A stretch of 64,000 nucleotides of DNA from assembly GCA_947247005.1 (NCBI GenBank), contig OX365948.1:39932601-39996600 (forward strand), read 5' to 3'. The translations under genes and the position numbers were made by a program. Positions 25,647-38,100 of the stretch are shown one piece after another (within the stretch, counting starts at the first letter, position 1; the number at the start of each line of letters is the position of its first letter). Origin of the DNA: Spisula solida (Eukaryota; Mollusca; Bivalvia; Venerida; Mactridae). The notes under the pieces were generated by a model. The model had not been told where the DNA came from and ran no database searches. It saw nothing but the letters and a program-made list of their open reading frames with translations.

Positions 25647-26255
25647 ACAATATGATTGGACGGGATGTTGCGCTAGTTTTGATACAGACAATATGATTGG
25701 ACGGGATGTTGCGCTAGTTTTAGTACAGACAATATGATTGGACGGGATGTTGCGCTAGTTTTAGTACAGACAATATGATTGGACGGGATGTTGCGCTAGT
25801 TTTAGTACAAACAATATGATTGGACGGGATGTTGCGCTAGTTTTAGTACAGACAATATGATTGGACGGGATGTTGCGCTAGTTTTAGTACAGACAATATG
25901 ATTGGACGGGATGTTGCGCTAGTTTTAATACAAACAATTTGATTGGACGGGATGTTGCGCTAGTTTTAGTACAGACAATATGATTGGACGGGATGTTGCG
26001 CTAGTTTTAATACAAACAATTTGATTGGACGGGATGTTGCGCTAGCTTTAATACAAACAATATGATTGGACGGGATGTTGCGCTAGCTTTAATACAAACA
26101 ATTTGATTGGACGGGATGTTGCGCTAGCTTTAATACAAACAATATGAGTGGACGAGATGTTACGCTAGCTTTAATACAAACAATATGATTGGACGGGATG
26201 TTGCGCTAGCTTTAATACAAACAATATGATTGGACGAGATGTTGCGCTAGTTCGA
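25647..26255. repeat. Tandem array, exact 41-bp unit, 15 copies
   Basis: The anchor ACAATATGATTGGACGGG repeats exactly every 41 bp from 25647 to 26221 (14 intervals, 15 copies). Each unit ends GATGTTGCGCTAGTTTTAGT plus ACAG or ACAA. A second variant (GCTAGCTTTAATACAAAC, often with ACAATTTG) fills the 3' half, so two sequence classes are spatially segregated. Very low divergence implies recent expansion or ongoing homogenisation. Confidence 0.98.
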
Positions 26256-26490
26256 TTGAACAACCTGTTTCTTCTCCTCAGACATTACATCAAATAAGTC
26301 ATTTAGAGTTTATAAAGTTCACAGACAGTTATAGCCTCCAGCTTTTTTCTAATGCAGTAAAAGATATAGGTTGGAGATACAAGTACTGTATATGTACGTG
26401 TGAGAACTTTCGTGATAGGAAATCTCGGTTTCACAAGTATTGTACACCAAGTTTTCCGAAAATTTACACGAATTTTAGATAAGTTCACTC

Positions 26491-26833
26491 TATTGTCAAA
26501 GCCAAAGTTAGGCAACATTGACGTTACAAAGCCAAAGTTATAGGCAACATTGACGTTACAAAGCCAAAGTTAGGCAACATTGACGTTACAAAGCCAAAGT
26601 TATAGGCAAAATTGACGTTACAAAGCGAAAGTTAGGCAACATTGACGTTACAAAGCCAAAGTTAGGCAACATTGACGTTACAAAGCGAAAGTTAGGTAAC
26701 ATTGAAGTTACAAAGCCAAAGTTAGGCAACATTGTCGTTACACATCCAAAGTTAGGCAACATTGACGTTACAAAGCCAAAGTTAGGCAACATTGACGTTA
26801 CAAAGCCAAAGTTAGGCAACATTGTCGTTACCA
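26491..26833. repeat. Tandem array, 30/32-bp unit, 11 copies plus a partial
   Basis: Units ACGTTACAAAGCCAAAGTTA + GGCAACATTG start at 26491, 26521, 26553, 26583, 26615, 26645, 26675, 26705, 26735, 26765 and 26795. The units at 26521 and 26583 carry a 2-bp TA insertion, giving 32 bp. The 30-bp period keeps a minus-strand frame open (10-residue repeat MLPNFGFVTS), which I regard as a by-product. Confidence 0.97.
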
Positions 26834-26913
26834 AATATTTCAGTGCATGGTTTCCATTTCTAGCAAGTTTGCTTAGCAAATACGTTTTGTTCAATTATTT
26901 GATTTATTCAAGT

Positions 26914-27330
26914 ATTGAGAGTGTGAACCCGTCTTATAAGAACTTGTGTCATCTTTGAGCCACATGTGCGGTCCGTCTAGTTAGAACTATTGGCATAATT
27001 GAACCACATTCGGGTCCCTCTAGTTAGGACTATTGGCATAATTGAACCACATTCGGGTCCGTCTAGTTAGGACTATTGGCATAATTGGACCACATTCGGG
27101 TCCGTCTAGTTAGGACGTTTGGCATAATTGGACCACATTCGGGTCCGTCTAGTTAGGACGTTTGGCATAATTGGACCACATTCGGGTCCATCTAGTTAGG
27201 ACTTTTGTCATATTGAGTCACATTCGCAGTCCGTTCAATTAGTATTTTGTCATATTTGAGTCACATGTGTGGTCCGTCTAGTTAGGACTTTTGTCAGAAT
27301 GGAGACACTTAAGCGGTATGTCTAGTTCGA
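26914..27330. repeat. Tandem array, 43-bp unit, about 9 copies
   Basis: The anchor GGACCACATTCGGGTCCGTC (or GAACCACATT) occurs at 26957, 27001, 27044, 27087, 27130 and 27173, mostly 43 bp apart, continuing TAGTTAGGAC and TTTGGCATAATT. Diverged copies flank it on both sides (26914-26956 and 27215-27330), so only the centre is homogenised. Confidence 0.95.
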
Positions 27331-30300
27331 ATACATGAGCGGTCCTTTTTGTGAAATATTGTTGTGATCCCCTACCAGCAATTCTCGTTTGTTTTGGTTA
27401 AATCGACCGTATACATTAATATGTACACGATGTTTCATTTGACTCAGAATTAACGCCTCACACCGATCCTCTAACGTTGTCCCCTACTTAAACGCGATCT
27501 TTGGTGGGAAAGCAAGAACTACGAATGTGATCAATTAACACACTGCATGAAATTGGCAAAATGGCACCGTTGGGCGCATAAATATATATGATAATCTGAT
27601 GTTTATGTTAATTGTACCGTCAGGTATTAAAAGTAATATTTGCTGCAAATCGTGTGCGCCATGTTTATAAATACGTGTGCTCGGTTCCTGCCAATATAAT
27701 CTCAATCAAGGCAATGCTTTGCTTTGAAGATGTTTTGGCAGGGAATACGAATATTTTCGAACAATCGTCTGCCGCAATTCGTGCATCTAAAGTGTCGTAA
27801 AAAGTAATGTCGTAAAATCAGACGTAACGAAAAAAAGAGTTGCAGTTTTGTGGAATATGCACTTAATTACATATTAATACATATTAGTATTTAATGTCAG
27901 CATTAACTGTGTTGCACTGAAAATGCTAATGCAGAAACTGATATTAAATCATGCGCGCGCATCAGGGGTGTCTATTTTCTTTCCATTTGGTGCAAATAGG
28001 TTTTTATGCCGTCATGTGCTGTTCTCAATTTTATCATTTTAAATAAAAACTACCTAATGATCATTTGTATGACTTGTGCCTATCATGGGTATATACGATT
28101 GTGATGTATTTAGGTGTTTTTTCTCCATTTGGTCTTTTTTTCAAACGCTGTAGCAAGTCTAACAAAAACAGAGTCCGTACATTGATTGCATCTGTCCAGC
28201 CATATTGTATCATTACGCGAGAGTCGCCCGGATGTCTAGTGTTGTAATGAAGAGTATGTAATCCGTAATATCAACAAATCAAACTGTTTCCTTGATGAAG
28301 TATGTTCTACCCTCAATAAATTTTCATTCCGTTTAAAAGATATCCTTACGTACTGATCCCGTTGTCTCGGCTGGAATATAACACGAATTGGTGGACGAAA
28401 AAAGTTTATAACACCATCGCGACACTTGCCATGAATTTATGCGGGTCTTATATTGGATCTAATTGAAACGACTTGTCAGACGTTAACCGCAATAGCCTCC
28501 CAATCTCGTACATCAGGAGCACTATGATAGACTAATTACTGACCAGAAAATATTTCCCAGTGAGCAATCATCTATTAGATTTATAATACTAAATTGGTCA
28601 ATCAGTGTTGTTTCCATTTAATGCTCAGTTGTAAGCAACGTGAGCTGAATTAATTATACATTACTTTGAGGTGTCGCCTAATTCCAAGTAATTAAGACCT
28701 CTTGTAACGAAGTCAAACGACTTCGAAAATTATTTTTATTTAGAGATTTGACAGCTAAATAAAAGGACATTTCTTTTCGTCGTATAGTTATAGCGATATA
28801 ACATTTTACAATAAGTCTTAAAATAATATAATAAGAAGTCTTCTTGATATACATAACAGCTCGATTGTGTGTTACAGTTAACATAATAAACATAGACAAT
28901 TAGCAAAGGATTTACTCCACTTGAAGACAAATGGATTGAAATTAATACCACTTGAAAGACCACACTGTGCATACAGTCCGCCAGTTCTCTCACGCGGCCT
29001 ATTTATCGGCTAGATTCTTACCGAGTATAAAAATTCCCTAGTTCAAAGTAAAAGTGTGGTGATTTGTAACTTTAGATCGCGGTAATTAGAATTTTTCTAG
29101 CTAATTGAATGACGGAATTAAACGGTTTTCTTGTCTAAGACCGCCATGAACGCTCGGCATGGAGCGACGGCACTTTGAATAGAAGATGGCAAGGCACAAC
29201 TTTCCTATTCTTTTGTTGCGAGGATAAATATCTACGATTGAAATCATAGTTATTTGTTAAGCGTACAATATTCGTAAATACCTTGTTTATGCACCTGTTG
29301 ATTTGAACTTGAAAAGTTCTACTGACATATATATATATAATCATCTTATATTTTTCGGTGTTGTTGTAAATTCAAAAGTGATTTTTGCGTCGTTTTTTAG
29401 GCCGCCATTGGTTCAAACGCAAAGTTGAGACCTTGGCGAATCGAACGTGATGTTTACCTCATTTTCGGAAATAAATATTAAGAAATCGAAAGAAATTTTT
29501 GAATATGTTGCCTATATTCGAGTGCATAATTATGTCAAGATAAAAATGAGAGAATTAAATAAGCAAGGCTTATCATATATGTCTTACTACCGGACAAATT
29601 CTACGTATATACCGCAAATATTCTATCTCACAATCCAGTCATTGGTTTCAACTTGATTTGTCTATATACATAATACAACATAATTATATTTAGTTATAAT
29701 AATATTGACCAGATAACAAGCTACATGTATACAGCTTATATTAATTCCTTTAAAAATCATAGAAAAATGCATAATATCGATGGCTATATTACACAGACTA
29801 TACCAACTGTTTCATATATATATCTAATTTTGACCATGAGAGAAGATTCAAGTCCATTGGAATTGGATTATGAATAAATTGATAACAAAACCATACAAAA
29901 AAACTCACGTGTGCCTTCTACGCGTTATAATGTGCCACCAAAAGTATCCTATAGTATCCCTGAATGAAAGGTATTACCATTTTTTTTTATTTATTAAAAA
30001 ATCAATAAAAAATCAATAACGCGGTTATACCTTTCATTGGATTTTTTACCAACTAAACTTAAAAGTCCGTCGCATTTATGACGTCATTTTCGGACAGATC
30101 ATGTCTCTAATGTGCTTTTTTTCTTGCAAACGTTCAATGTGCAGAGATGAGGTTTAAGCTGCAGTAACCTAAAGGAACAAAAGTGGTGCACGGCATTGAC
30201 TTTCTGTAAATGTGTTCAAAATTAGACGTTAACGTGCATATCTGGGTAGCTAGCAATACTTCTTGATTTGTCTTCCACTCGATGAGTCGGAAGTGTTCGA

Positions 30301-31201
30301 ATGTTTTTTAAAAGAAACGGATTATATCGCCGGTAATGAATTACAAATGAAATACATTCCTATAAAGTAAGACCAACTGTAGAATTCTCTCACAGTCAGT
30401 TCTACATTATAGACGGGTTCTTTGTTTTACGTGCACAAACCTTGATGCGTCAAATGGTGCGATTTTAACGCGGAGAGTAGCAATCATGCGGAAGGCTTTG
30501 GATATATTTGTTCAACAACCAAAACACCTTATGTCGATAAATCTATTTTCCAAAAGGCTCAAACAACATTGTCACTTAAGCTATTGTTGTTTCTAGTAAA
30601 CCCATGTATAAAGAATGCGGATTTAATTCGATTTGCTTGTCATTGTTGTCGAATAATGACTACTTAAGTCTTTATAAAGATCGATTTTTTTTGTAAAAAA
30701 ATTAGGAAAGCTTTTCACTACCTAGCCACTATGTCGCCCCGCATAAAATTAGCACCTATGTATCAAATGCATTCGTGTAAATGGCATGCAATTACGTCTC
30801 CTAATAAATAGAATAACCTGTTGACGAGATGACTCTAGACTATGAAATACCTAACATATCTTACAATGCCACTTTTTCTATTGTTTTCCAATCAAAACTG
30901 AAAAATTAGCACGTACTCTTGAAAAATATTGTTGACGCTGCTTAACTAAAATTATTCCATGAATGTAAATACATGTATAGCATTTAAATGGAATTTTAAG
31001 CTACCTATGTTGACACTGCACTAAAAAACTAACATACAAATGCATTCAGCAAATTGCATTTAATTGATTAAATTAAAACTTTATCAAATTACTTTTAACT
31101 AACCATTTTCTGAATTATATTGATATTATAATGAATAAACAAACACAATAAAAGTGCGTTCTGAAGCTACATATAGAGAAACAAAGATGTACATGAATCA
31201 T

Positions 31202-31205
<4 letters not shown>
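27331..31205. other. No gene seen; one hairpin-like inverted repeat
   Basis: Nearly 4 kb of AT-rich DNA. Open frames are all under 90 codons and unrecognisable. The inverted repeat at 29963-30038 is listed separately. A perfect TGACGTCA palindrome lies at 30079-30086, possibly a CRE-like site, but single 8-mers carry little weight. Confidence 0.5.
29963..30038. repeat. Inverted repeat with 16-bp arms and A/T-rich loop
   Basis: AATGAAAGGTATTACC (29963-29978) pairs with GGTTATACCTTTCATT (30023-30038) at 15 of 16 positions, around a 44-bp loop made almost only of T and A runs. It could be a very short MITE or foldback element. Confidence 0.75.

Positions 31206-31247
<42 letters not shown>
31206..31247. 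repeat. (TA)n microsatellite
   Basis: About 20 uninterrupted TA dinucleotides followed by TACATGTATTTATATACATG. Likely length-polymorphic. Confidence 0.95.
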
Positions 31248-31254
<7 letters not shown>

Positions 31255-32559
31255 TTATATACATGCACAATTTGGGTTCACATATACATAATAATATAAT
31301 ATATATTATTGGACGGGTCATACGTTTAGAAATTAAAAGCATCTTAGAACTTTTTCACAATGGACCTAAACATCCTCGAATTCGGAGTTCATGGGTTAAT
31401 TAGCGGCAGGGAAAAAACGAATGACAACATACCCGGGACTGTAAGTCGAACGCAAAAAATTAACCAGCAATAAATTATGTAGTACCTGTATGAATTAATG
31501 ATTTAAAAAAGTATACTGATGTATAACGGACATGCATTTCACTAATTGTCGATACAAGTAATCATAATTATTACATGTTACACACTGAGAGGTTTCCAGT
31601 GGAACCTTAATAAACTGGCATTTTACTGATATGAACGACAATTCATTGACGACAATCTGTTTGTGGTAATCTGAGCTTGATGCTCGATTTTAACCCCTCA
31701 TGGGGACGTAAAATATCAAAGCATCCCTTCCCCTATCATAGAAAGAAATAAAATAACTTGAACTAACCACCCTCCCCAGATAATATTTGTCTGATTACCG
31801 CAGACTCCACATCACTAAGTACTGCCCTGAGTGCGCAATGTATTATACTCCGACCGCACGTGAAACTCCGACCGCACGTGATTCACTTATTCAGCTCGAA
31901 ATACTAACATCATGAGTTTTTTTCCAGTTTGAAGAGCCAGTGTGCGTATCATTTAATTGATTTTATAAGTATCTAATATCATTGTGCATGATACATTGAT
32001 TTAATACATGCTATATTTTTAGACAAAATTGCAGAAATTATCAATAAAATGATTTAATGATATTGGGTAATTTATTTCTGGGAAATAAAAATGACACACT
32101 TGGAGCGATGCTGGTCCAGTGGTAACTAGTCCACCCTTTTCCAAAGTTTATTTTACAGAGGTATTCTAAGATTTGTAAAATTTGTGAATTGCTTTAACAT
32201 CGACATGAATGTGTTCAGGGTGCTTTTATTATTTGGGTTAAATATTAGTTTTTGTTATTTTAAAAAAAAGAGAAAAATATTGACATCGTGAAATATGCTA
32301 TTAAGTAATTTTCAGTATATATACTATAACTCATGTTTAACTTTGTTGTTGGAATTTTTGACTTGTCATAGCATAATTGTATTTGTCCCAGAATTATGTA
32401 TTCTGAGAAAGGTGATTGTTTTTAACTTCCGGGAAATGATTACAGTTTCCTACAGAACCGGTAAACAACGTTTTTGTTCCGGAATTATCTCCACCGTAAG
32501 TGTTGATTACTTTCCGGCCATTTCGCCCATTCCTTCCGTTAGTATCGCGTCCTTTAATC
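31248..32559. other. Upstream flank of TFAP2; no gene seen
   Basis: About 1.3 kb with no recognisable coding region. The direct duplication CTCCGACCGCACGTGA at 31849-31864 and 31866-31881 contains a CACGTG E-box-like core in each copy. Upstream regulatory function is possible but unproven. Confidence 0.45.
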
Positions 32560-32900
32560 CCGTTGATTGGCTCATTTAAACAAAGTTTCAGCCGCCGTTA
32601 AGTTTGTGTTACGGTATAAATAAGCTTCCGTGAAAAAATAAAATCTCGTGTTTTGATAGTTGAGTAATTTGTTCAACTGGCTATTAACTGCCAATCAGAC
32701 TGGTAGTCGATTCATTAAGCCGAGAAAACGCGCCGTAGTACCAGCCCATTACACTCTCTACGTCAGTATTTGTGCTCGATAGAGCGCGAAGCTCCGCCCA
32801 CCGCGACGCGCTTCAGAAATAGAACATCGCTCTAGGCTTTTTTGAGTCCGTTTTGCTTCTGGCGATGTGATAGTACGTTTGGTTTTACTTTCAACACTTG
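32560..32900 (+). promoter_or_regulatory. Putative core promoter of TFAP2
   Basis: An inverted CCAAT box (ATTGG, 32566-32570) lies about 45 bp before a TATA box (TATAAATA, 32615-32622). Downstream (32700-32830) CpG dinucleotides and a CCGCCC GC-box cluster (AAGCTCCGCCCACCGCGACG) stand out against AT-rich surroundings. The arrangement, together with the coding exon about 600 bp downstream, suggests the transcription start is near 32645 or in the CpG-dense stretch. AP-2 genes usually have several promoters and first exons, so others may lie upstream or outside the window. Confidence 0.45.
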
Positions 32901-33249
32901 TCGCTGATACCTTGAAATTTCTGACCTTTGGTCATTGAACGTCCAGTCTCTGAATATAGTGAAATTTATGGACGAAACATACATAGTGTTTGGATTATCT
33001 GTAGACTTAATAGGTGGAACAGTATTAAAAATCCGTTAATCTGGTGAAACGGTAGCTTTACAAGTTGTGAGGATCTATGCTAACTTGATTAGAATTTGTT
33101 CTACATCGCTTAGCGAATAAATTAATGCGAAATGTAAACGGCGCCTGTGGGCAAGATTGAATATATTCCAATTCTTTATCGTAGTGTTGTCCGTTGGAAT
33201 CTAACTGTGAACGTCCAGGGATACTCCCCCTGGCGGGTAGGCTGGACTT
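32645..33249 (+). other. Putative TFAP2 5' untranslated region
   Basis: Between the predicted start and the ATG at 33250 there is no long open frame. Three short upstream ORFs are visible: ATG at 32862 (stops at once), a 23-codon ORF at 32968-33039, and an 11-codon ORF at 33125-33160. GCCTGTGGGC (33143-33152) fits the AP-2 consensus GCCN(3-4)GGC, hinting at autoregulation. A spliced leader or an intron in this stretch cannot be excluded. Confidence 0.35.
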
Positions 33250-33456
33250 ATGATGACGACAGAGTTAAGCCCCGTGGATAATACCCCGTTATCCTCAGTT
33301 GCGGATGAAAATATTGGACTTGAAAACGGAGTGATTAAAGGTGGAGGTGTATTAACTGAACTCGACCGGGTATCACCGACCTTCTATAAACGCGACAATA
33401 TGCCGACGGCTTATGGCATTGTTGACCATAATGGGAATACACAACACGGGACTGAG
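33250..33456 (+). CDS. TFAP2: TFAP2 probable first coding exon
   Basis: This exon would encode the N-terminal 69 residues, starting MMTTELSPVDN and ending NTQHGTE. The frame is open from ATGATG at 33250. The only plausible donor that keeps the frame is GAG|GTTGAT at 33456/33457, which is phase 0 and matches the phase-0 acceptor of the next exon; the donor is weak at position +3. The sequence is polar and acidic, has richer codon use than the surrounding DNA, and does not resemble the vertebrate exon-1a start (MLWKLTDN-like with an IKYE sumoylation site). AP-2 genes use alternative first exons, so this may be one of several. The identity rests on position, frame and composition rather than recognised homology. 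Confidence 0.55.
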
Positions 33457-34729
33457 GTTGATTTTATTATTTCATCTTTTTTTTGGTTACGAAGGCTTTC
33501 TCTGTTTCTCTCTTTGTCATTGATTTTTACTGTGCTTTCTTGAGTGTTCATCTTTTACGCCGCTGTTTCAATTGTTTTAAGAGCCTTGCTTTATTGCCTC
33601 ATTTGGTAAAGTCGTTGGCAGTGCAATGGCAAAAAAAGCTCACGAATTTGCAAGCAAATGTGTCATTTAGTGAAACACATCTCTCTAATATAACATCCGA
33701 TTATCGTGATCTGTTGAAATACCGATGGGAATATGTATGACTTATCTTTTACGTACCGCATGTAATTGATCAATGCTCAATAATAGTGCACGCAGATCAT
33801 GTTTGAACTTTGAGGACTGTTACATATTTTATAAAACAAACACGTTTTTTTGGTTCCATGATTTCTAGGTCAGGAGGTGATGTTGTTTTTACATTGATTC
33901 CCAACTCGACTGTAACACGCAATTTTGAATTTTACTATAATAACACATCATGCTTTAATTAATCCTGAGCCAGTGAGCTGTATTACCAAGGATTAAAATA
34001 CATTTAGTCTCCGTCTAGTATAGATCTATAATGTTGTTTCACGCATTGTGTGAAGTATATGTATGCAATTTGTACCATTGAAATAACTTAAATGTTTAAT
34101 TATTTTTTATTATATATGCTTAAAAACTGCTACTCTCCATGCGTAACATGCATCACATTTATTATCCATTATGCTTATTACATGTAGTAGCGTATATCGA
34201 TAAATATACCTGTAAAAGTCTTAATAAATATAATTATGTTCTTTTCTGTTAATTCTAGGAAAATTGTACTCGGTGAACAAAGCCTTATGAGTCATGATAT
34301 TTATATTCTATTCTGTTCTGTTCTATATTTATTTACATTTGAGGTATTCAAAAGAGAAGCCGAGGCTCATTAATGAACGACAACGACCGCATATCGCCAA
34401 CGGGCAGAATTTAGTTTTTTCTCTTTCTTTTTTCTATTTTATACTTGGTCTCCCAAATCTAGCCCTGGGCTCTGTCTCGCCACGAAAGTAGTGTGAAATG
34501 AATGTTATGATTACAGTAGTCGTTTAAACTTCAACTTGGAATGTCATAAGCTTTAATACAATATGTTGTGTAGTTCATTTTAGTTAAATGAAACATGTAT
34601 GTGTATATGTTGTTAAATGGATATACAATGGATGAACGTGTATTACGCAAGACCTGGCAAGATGGCTGCACTTTGTGTCACAGATAATTTCAAGTTACGA
34701 CGAATTAACATGGAGTTATTTCTTTTCAG
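33457..34729 (+). other. TFAP2 intron 1 (1,273 bp)
   Basis: Bounded by GTTGAT and a pyrimidine-rich TTATTTCTTTTCAG. No repeat or ORF of note. Confidence 0.5.
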
Positions 34730-35188
34730 GAACGACGAGATGTTTTGGGGTCTCATGCGGGGCTCGGACAGTTAGTTGCGACGGTGTCGACGGCGGCTTC
34801 GTTTCCGCCGGCACCACGTTTGTCGCATACACCGACGTCAGATTTTCAACCGCCATACTTTCCACCCCCATATAATCCGATATCACAGCAACCTGTAGAG
34901 TTTCATCCACATCCTGTGAACACTGACCCCTATTCTCACCTGAGTGGGTTCCAGCCTCCGCAGCAACACTATCACCAACTTCCGGATCGAAATGTTCTAC
35001 GGCATAGAGATGATATACACAATATGGCGGGCGGACTTCAGCCCCATGATAGAAATAGAACAGACTATGGCGGAATGGGTCGGACGGACCTTCTGGTCCC
35101 ACGGGCCCCTTTATCTATCGGATATGGGGACACTGACCCTTCTCTGCTTAATATACATGGCGGAAATATGATGGACGACGGAAATCAG
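34730..35188 (+). CDS. TFAP2: TFAP2 transactivation-domain exon
   Basis: Encodes 153 residues (about 70-222 of the assembled protein), from ERRDVLGSHAGLGQL to MMDDGNQ. Recognised by LSHTPTSDFQPPYFPPPYNP, the signature of the AP-2 N-terminal activation region (vertebrate AP-2 has LSHTP then DFQPPYFPPPYQP). It contains the PPxY-type motif PPPY at about residues 114-117, followed by DPYSHL and a His/Gln/Pro-rich stretch. In the family this region recruits coactivators in the nucleus. The acceptor is TTTTCAG|GAA at 34729/34730 and the donor CAG|GTAAGA at 35188/35189; length 459 bp keeps phase 0 on both sides. Conservation ends beyond SIGYGDTDPSLLNIHGG. Other open frames across this exon, including a 128-codon antisense one, are shadows. 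Confidence 0.96.
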
Positions 35189-38100
35189 GTAAGACACTAT
35201 TACTGTTATATTGTTGTTTTTACTATTGACAAAAACTTGTTCAACTTGAAAAGTCACGAATCAAAATTCATGTATGTACTGTTTTTGCGTAATTAAATGT
35301 TAATAATTAATTAGTTCTCGCATTAATTGAAATCTTAGCCTGGTTTGTACACGGAAACCTATTGCTTTTTCATAATCGACCGCCTACTAGCACACCAGTG
35401 TTCGTGATCAACTTTGTCTTTGTTTAGATTATTGACATGTACTCACAAAACGAGCGAGTGTTGTTGTTGTTGTTGATAAAGTATGTACATAACAACATCA
35501 CATATCAGGGCACTTTTTCTAAATGGGATACCAATCAATATCTGTTCTAATACATGTATATAACAAAATGTTCCATGTAAATAAACTGAAATAAAATATT
35601 AAACAATTTATATAACAGTCACAATAATTATATTTCCAACCAAACCTGAGCCATTGTTGCTAAATCAAATACTCTTATGTCGCAGTATATATCATTAAAA
35701 AAAACATTTTAAAAACGTAGGATTATAATCTTTGATTAGGGGTTTCTGGAAGGATTTATTCATAATAGTGTGGACTTTTATATGAACGAAAAAAGCAGCC
35801 CCTATTGCAGATGATTATCTTCGAGTTGTCATTATTTCGATTTCATCTGAGTTCACTATATTTATTTTTGTAGTGTACTCGCATCACGGAAACCCAATGT
35901 TTGATAAATGACGCGAAACATTAACTCTATTGCTATACTTGTTCAGAATGATATATTAGCATTTGTTAGGAATGTGGATGGTTTCGAAGATTGATTATTT
36001 GACTGATGTTTTAAGATACAGTGTAGGTATAAATTAACAATGAATCGACTTTTGTATTATTTGTACCAACTACCAAGTTACGCAGAATATTTGTCGAGAA
36101 AATGCTTAACAAAGCCAACAACAATGGTGCCTGGTGAACACGACGTACTGACAATTTTTCTCTCAAATATGTTTAGATAGTGCCATATGATCGGGCGCGT
36201 GTTTCGAAAACAATCGCTAAAATGCACATATAATAAAAAAAATCTTTAATTGAAACACGACAACTTACGGTTTATATGTTGGGGCTATGCTGGTATGCAT
36301 AATAAAGAAATTCTGCTATAAATAGGTTACATTGCATAAAATTATGCACTCAGAAGCCGCTAAATAGTTTATAAAAGTTCTACGGAATCGGTCGTGATCA
36401 AATAATTAATCTGGTGTTTTTATATAAATACGTTGGCTAATAACTTCACTATATTCCCGATTTATTCAATATAGTAACCATAAAATCGATGTTAAATTTC
36501 CGCAGCTCATTTGTAGAATTTTAAAATACCCACAAAACTCACACATCAAAGAATTCTTTATTACGTCTGAGTATGAGCTTTTAGCTTTTTATGATAATTA
36601 ATCTATTGTCTGAAATCATAACTGAACATCAGCTTCTACTTTTGGCATTGATACAAATGATGCTTGATATTCTGATGTAGAGATTCGGAGAAATTGATTT
36701 GGTATCCAGTAAATAAGTTATCTTAAATGCTATGAATAAAAAAATAAGAATATAAACAATTAAAAAAAATATGGTTACATATTAGGGGAAAATGTTTAAC
36801 TGAATTGTTGTTTAGCTAGATCTAGTATTGATATTTCAGTCAATTGGTCTTTTCATTTTAATTATCTAATTTACACACGTGAATTTTATTTGAAAAAAAG
36901 TGTGCACTATTTGTACGGTCTTGAACGTTTATTATTTGTACGAGTCCATAAACATATTTTTTATTCGTTCTATTATTAGATATCATATGTGTATTTTCAT
37001 CAAAGCAACACTATAAATGATACCACCTTACATATTATTTGAACAAAATCAAATATCGTGAGTAAAATGATTGAAACATATCCGGCTATCTTTATTCTGT
37101 TAATGATGTGCTTTTCCGGAAGTTACGTAATTGAATTGTGCCCTTGTCACGTGAATAGTGCATCAGAAGCGTTCCGAAGGCTTTAAATAAATATTTTCAC
37201 TCAGGAAAGTATCATTGTTTCATTGAAGTGAAATCCGATCGTCGCAGGGAGATTCATTTGTTCATTAATCATATATATAATTACATAAACCGACCTTTCT
37301 ATGTCTGGAGGTAAAATGGTAACTTTCTCGATCAAGTCTTTCTAACGTTCGACCAAAGATATCCATTTCCAGTGCAAAACACTTAATAATAAAAGTATTC
37401 ATCATTGTGCTTAAATAAACTGACGGGATGTACTTTATTATAAGATTTTTTTTATCTGACTTAAATAAGTCAGTTTCTTTGTCATTTTGCCAAGCATAAA
37501 TTAACCCCGTAAAGGACATGGAAAAAATAAAAGTGGTTTTGACATGCACGTTCAGTACAATATTTGTCCGAAAGATTAACAGATTAGTTTACAAAGTACT
37601 TTCACTTTACATCCACCGTCGCATTCCACGGGTCATGCGCACAAAACAAAATATCCTCAGGACATTTCGCGACACAATTTTCGGAGCATGTCACACGCCG
37701 AAAAATTGACAAAATTCTGCTTCGGGGCATGATATAATATGCATTGAATTGTGTAGTCTATCCCGCTATACAATAACCATTTGTGAATTAGGCCCACAGG
37801 GCAACATAGTTTTGTTTGGTATAACATACCTTTCACGGGGAAGTAAATAAACTTGACCTTGAAAATATTTCATTCATAAAACGAACCATTCAATAAAAAT
37901 GAAAATATTTTTATTTATTTGTATAAATTGGTGTTTATAAAAATAGAAAATTATTAGCTATTTATTTTTGACATTTTCATGGGGAATTACGGGGATTTCT
38001 TAGCTTATTATCGTATGTTATTGGATTGTGACGTTTATCTAATTACAATCCGTCCGGTGGACGGTTGCACTGGGTGGCGCTTATTTATTTTGCGTCCAGT

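Noticed and set aside
26586..26894. 102-codon minus-strand ORF with MLPNFGFVTS repeats
   Set aside because: Created by the 30-bp tandem array; the 32-bp variant units would break the frame.
34716..35102. 128-codon antisense ORF over TFAP2 exon 2
   Set aside because: The sense frame matches the AP-2 activation domain with correct splice sites; the antisense frame is a shadow of that codon-biased exon.
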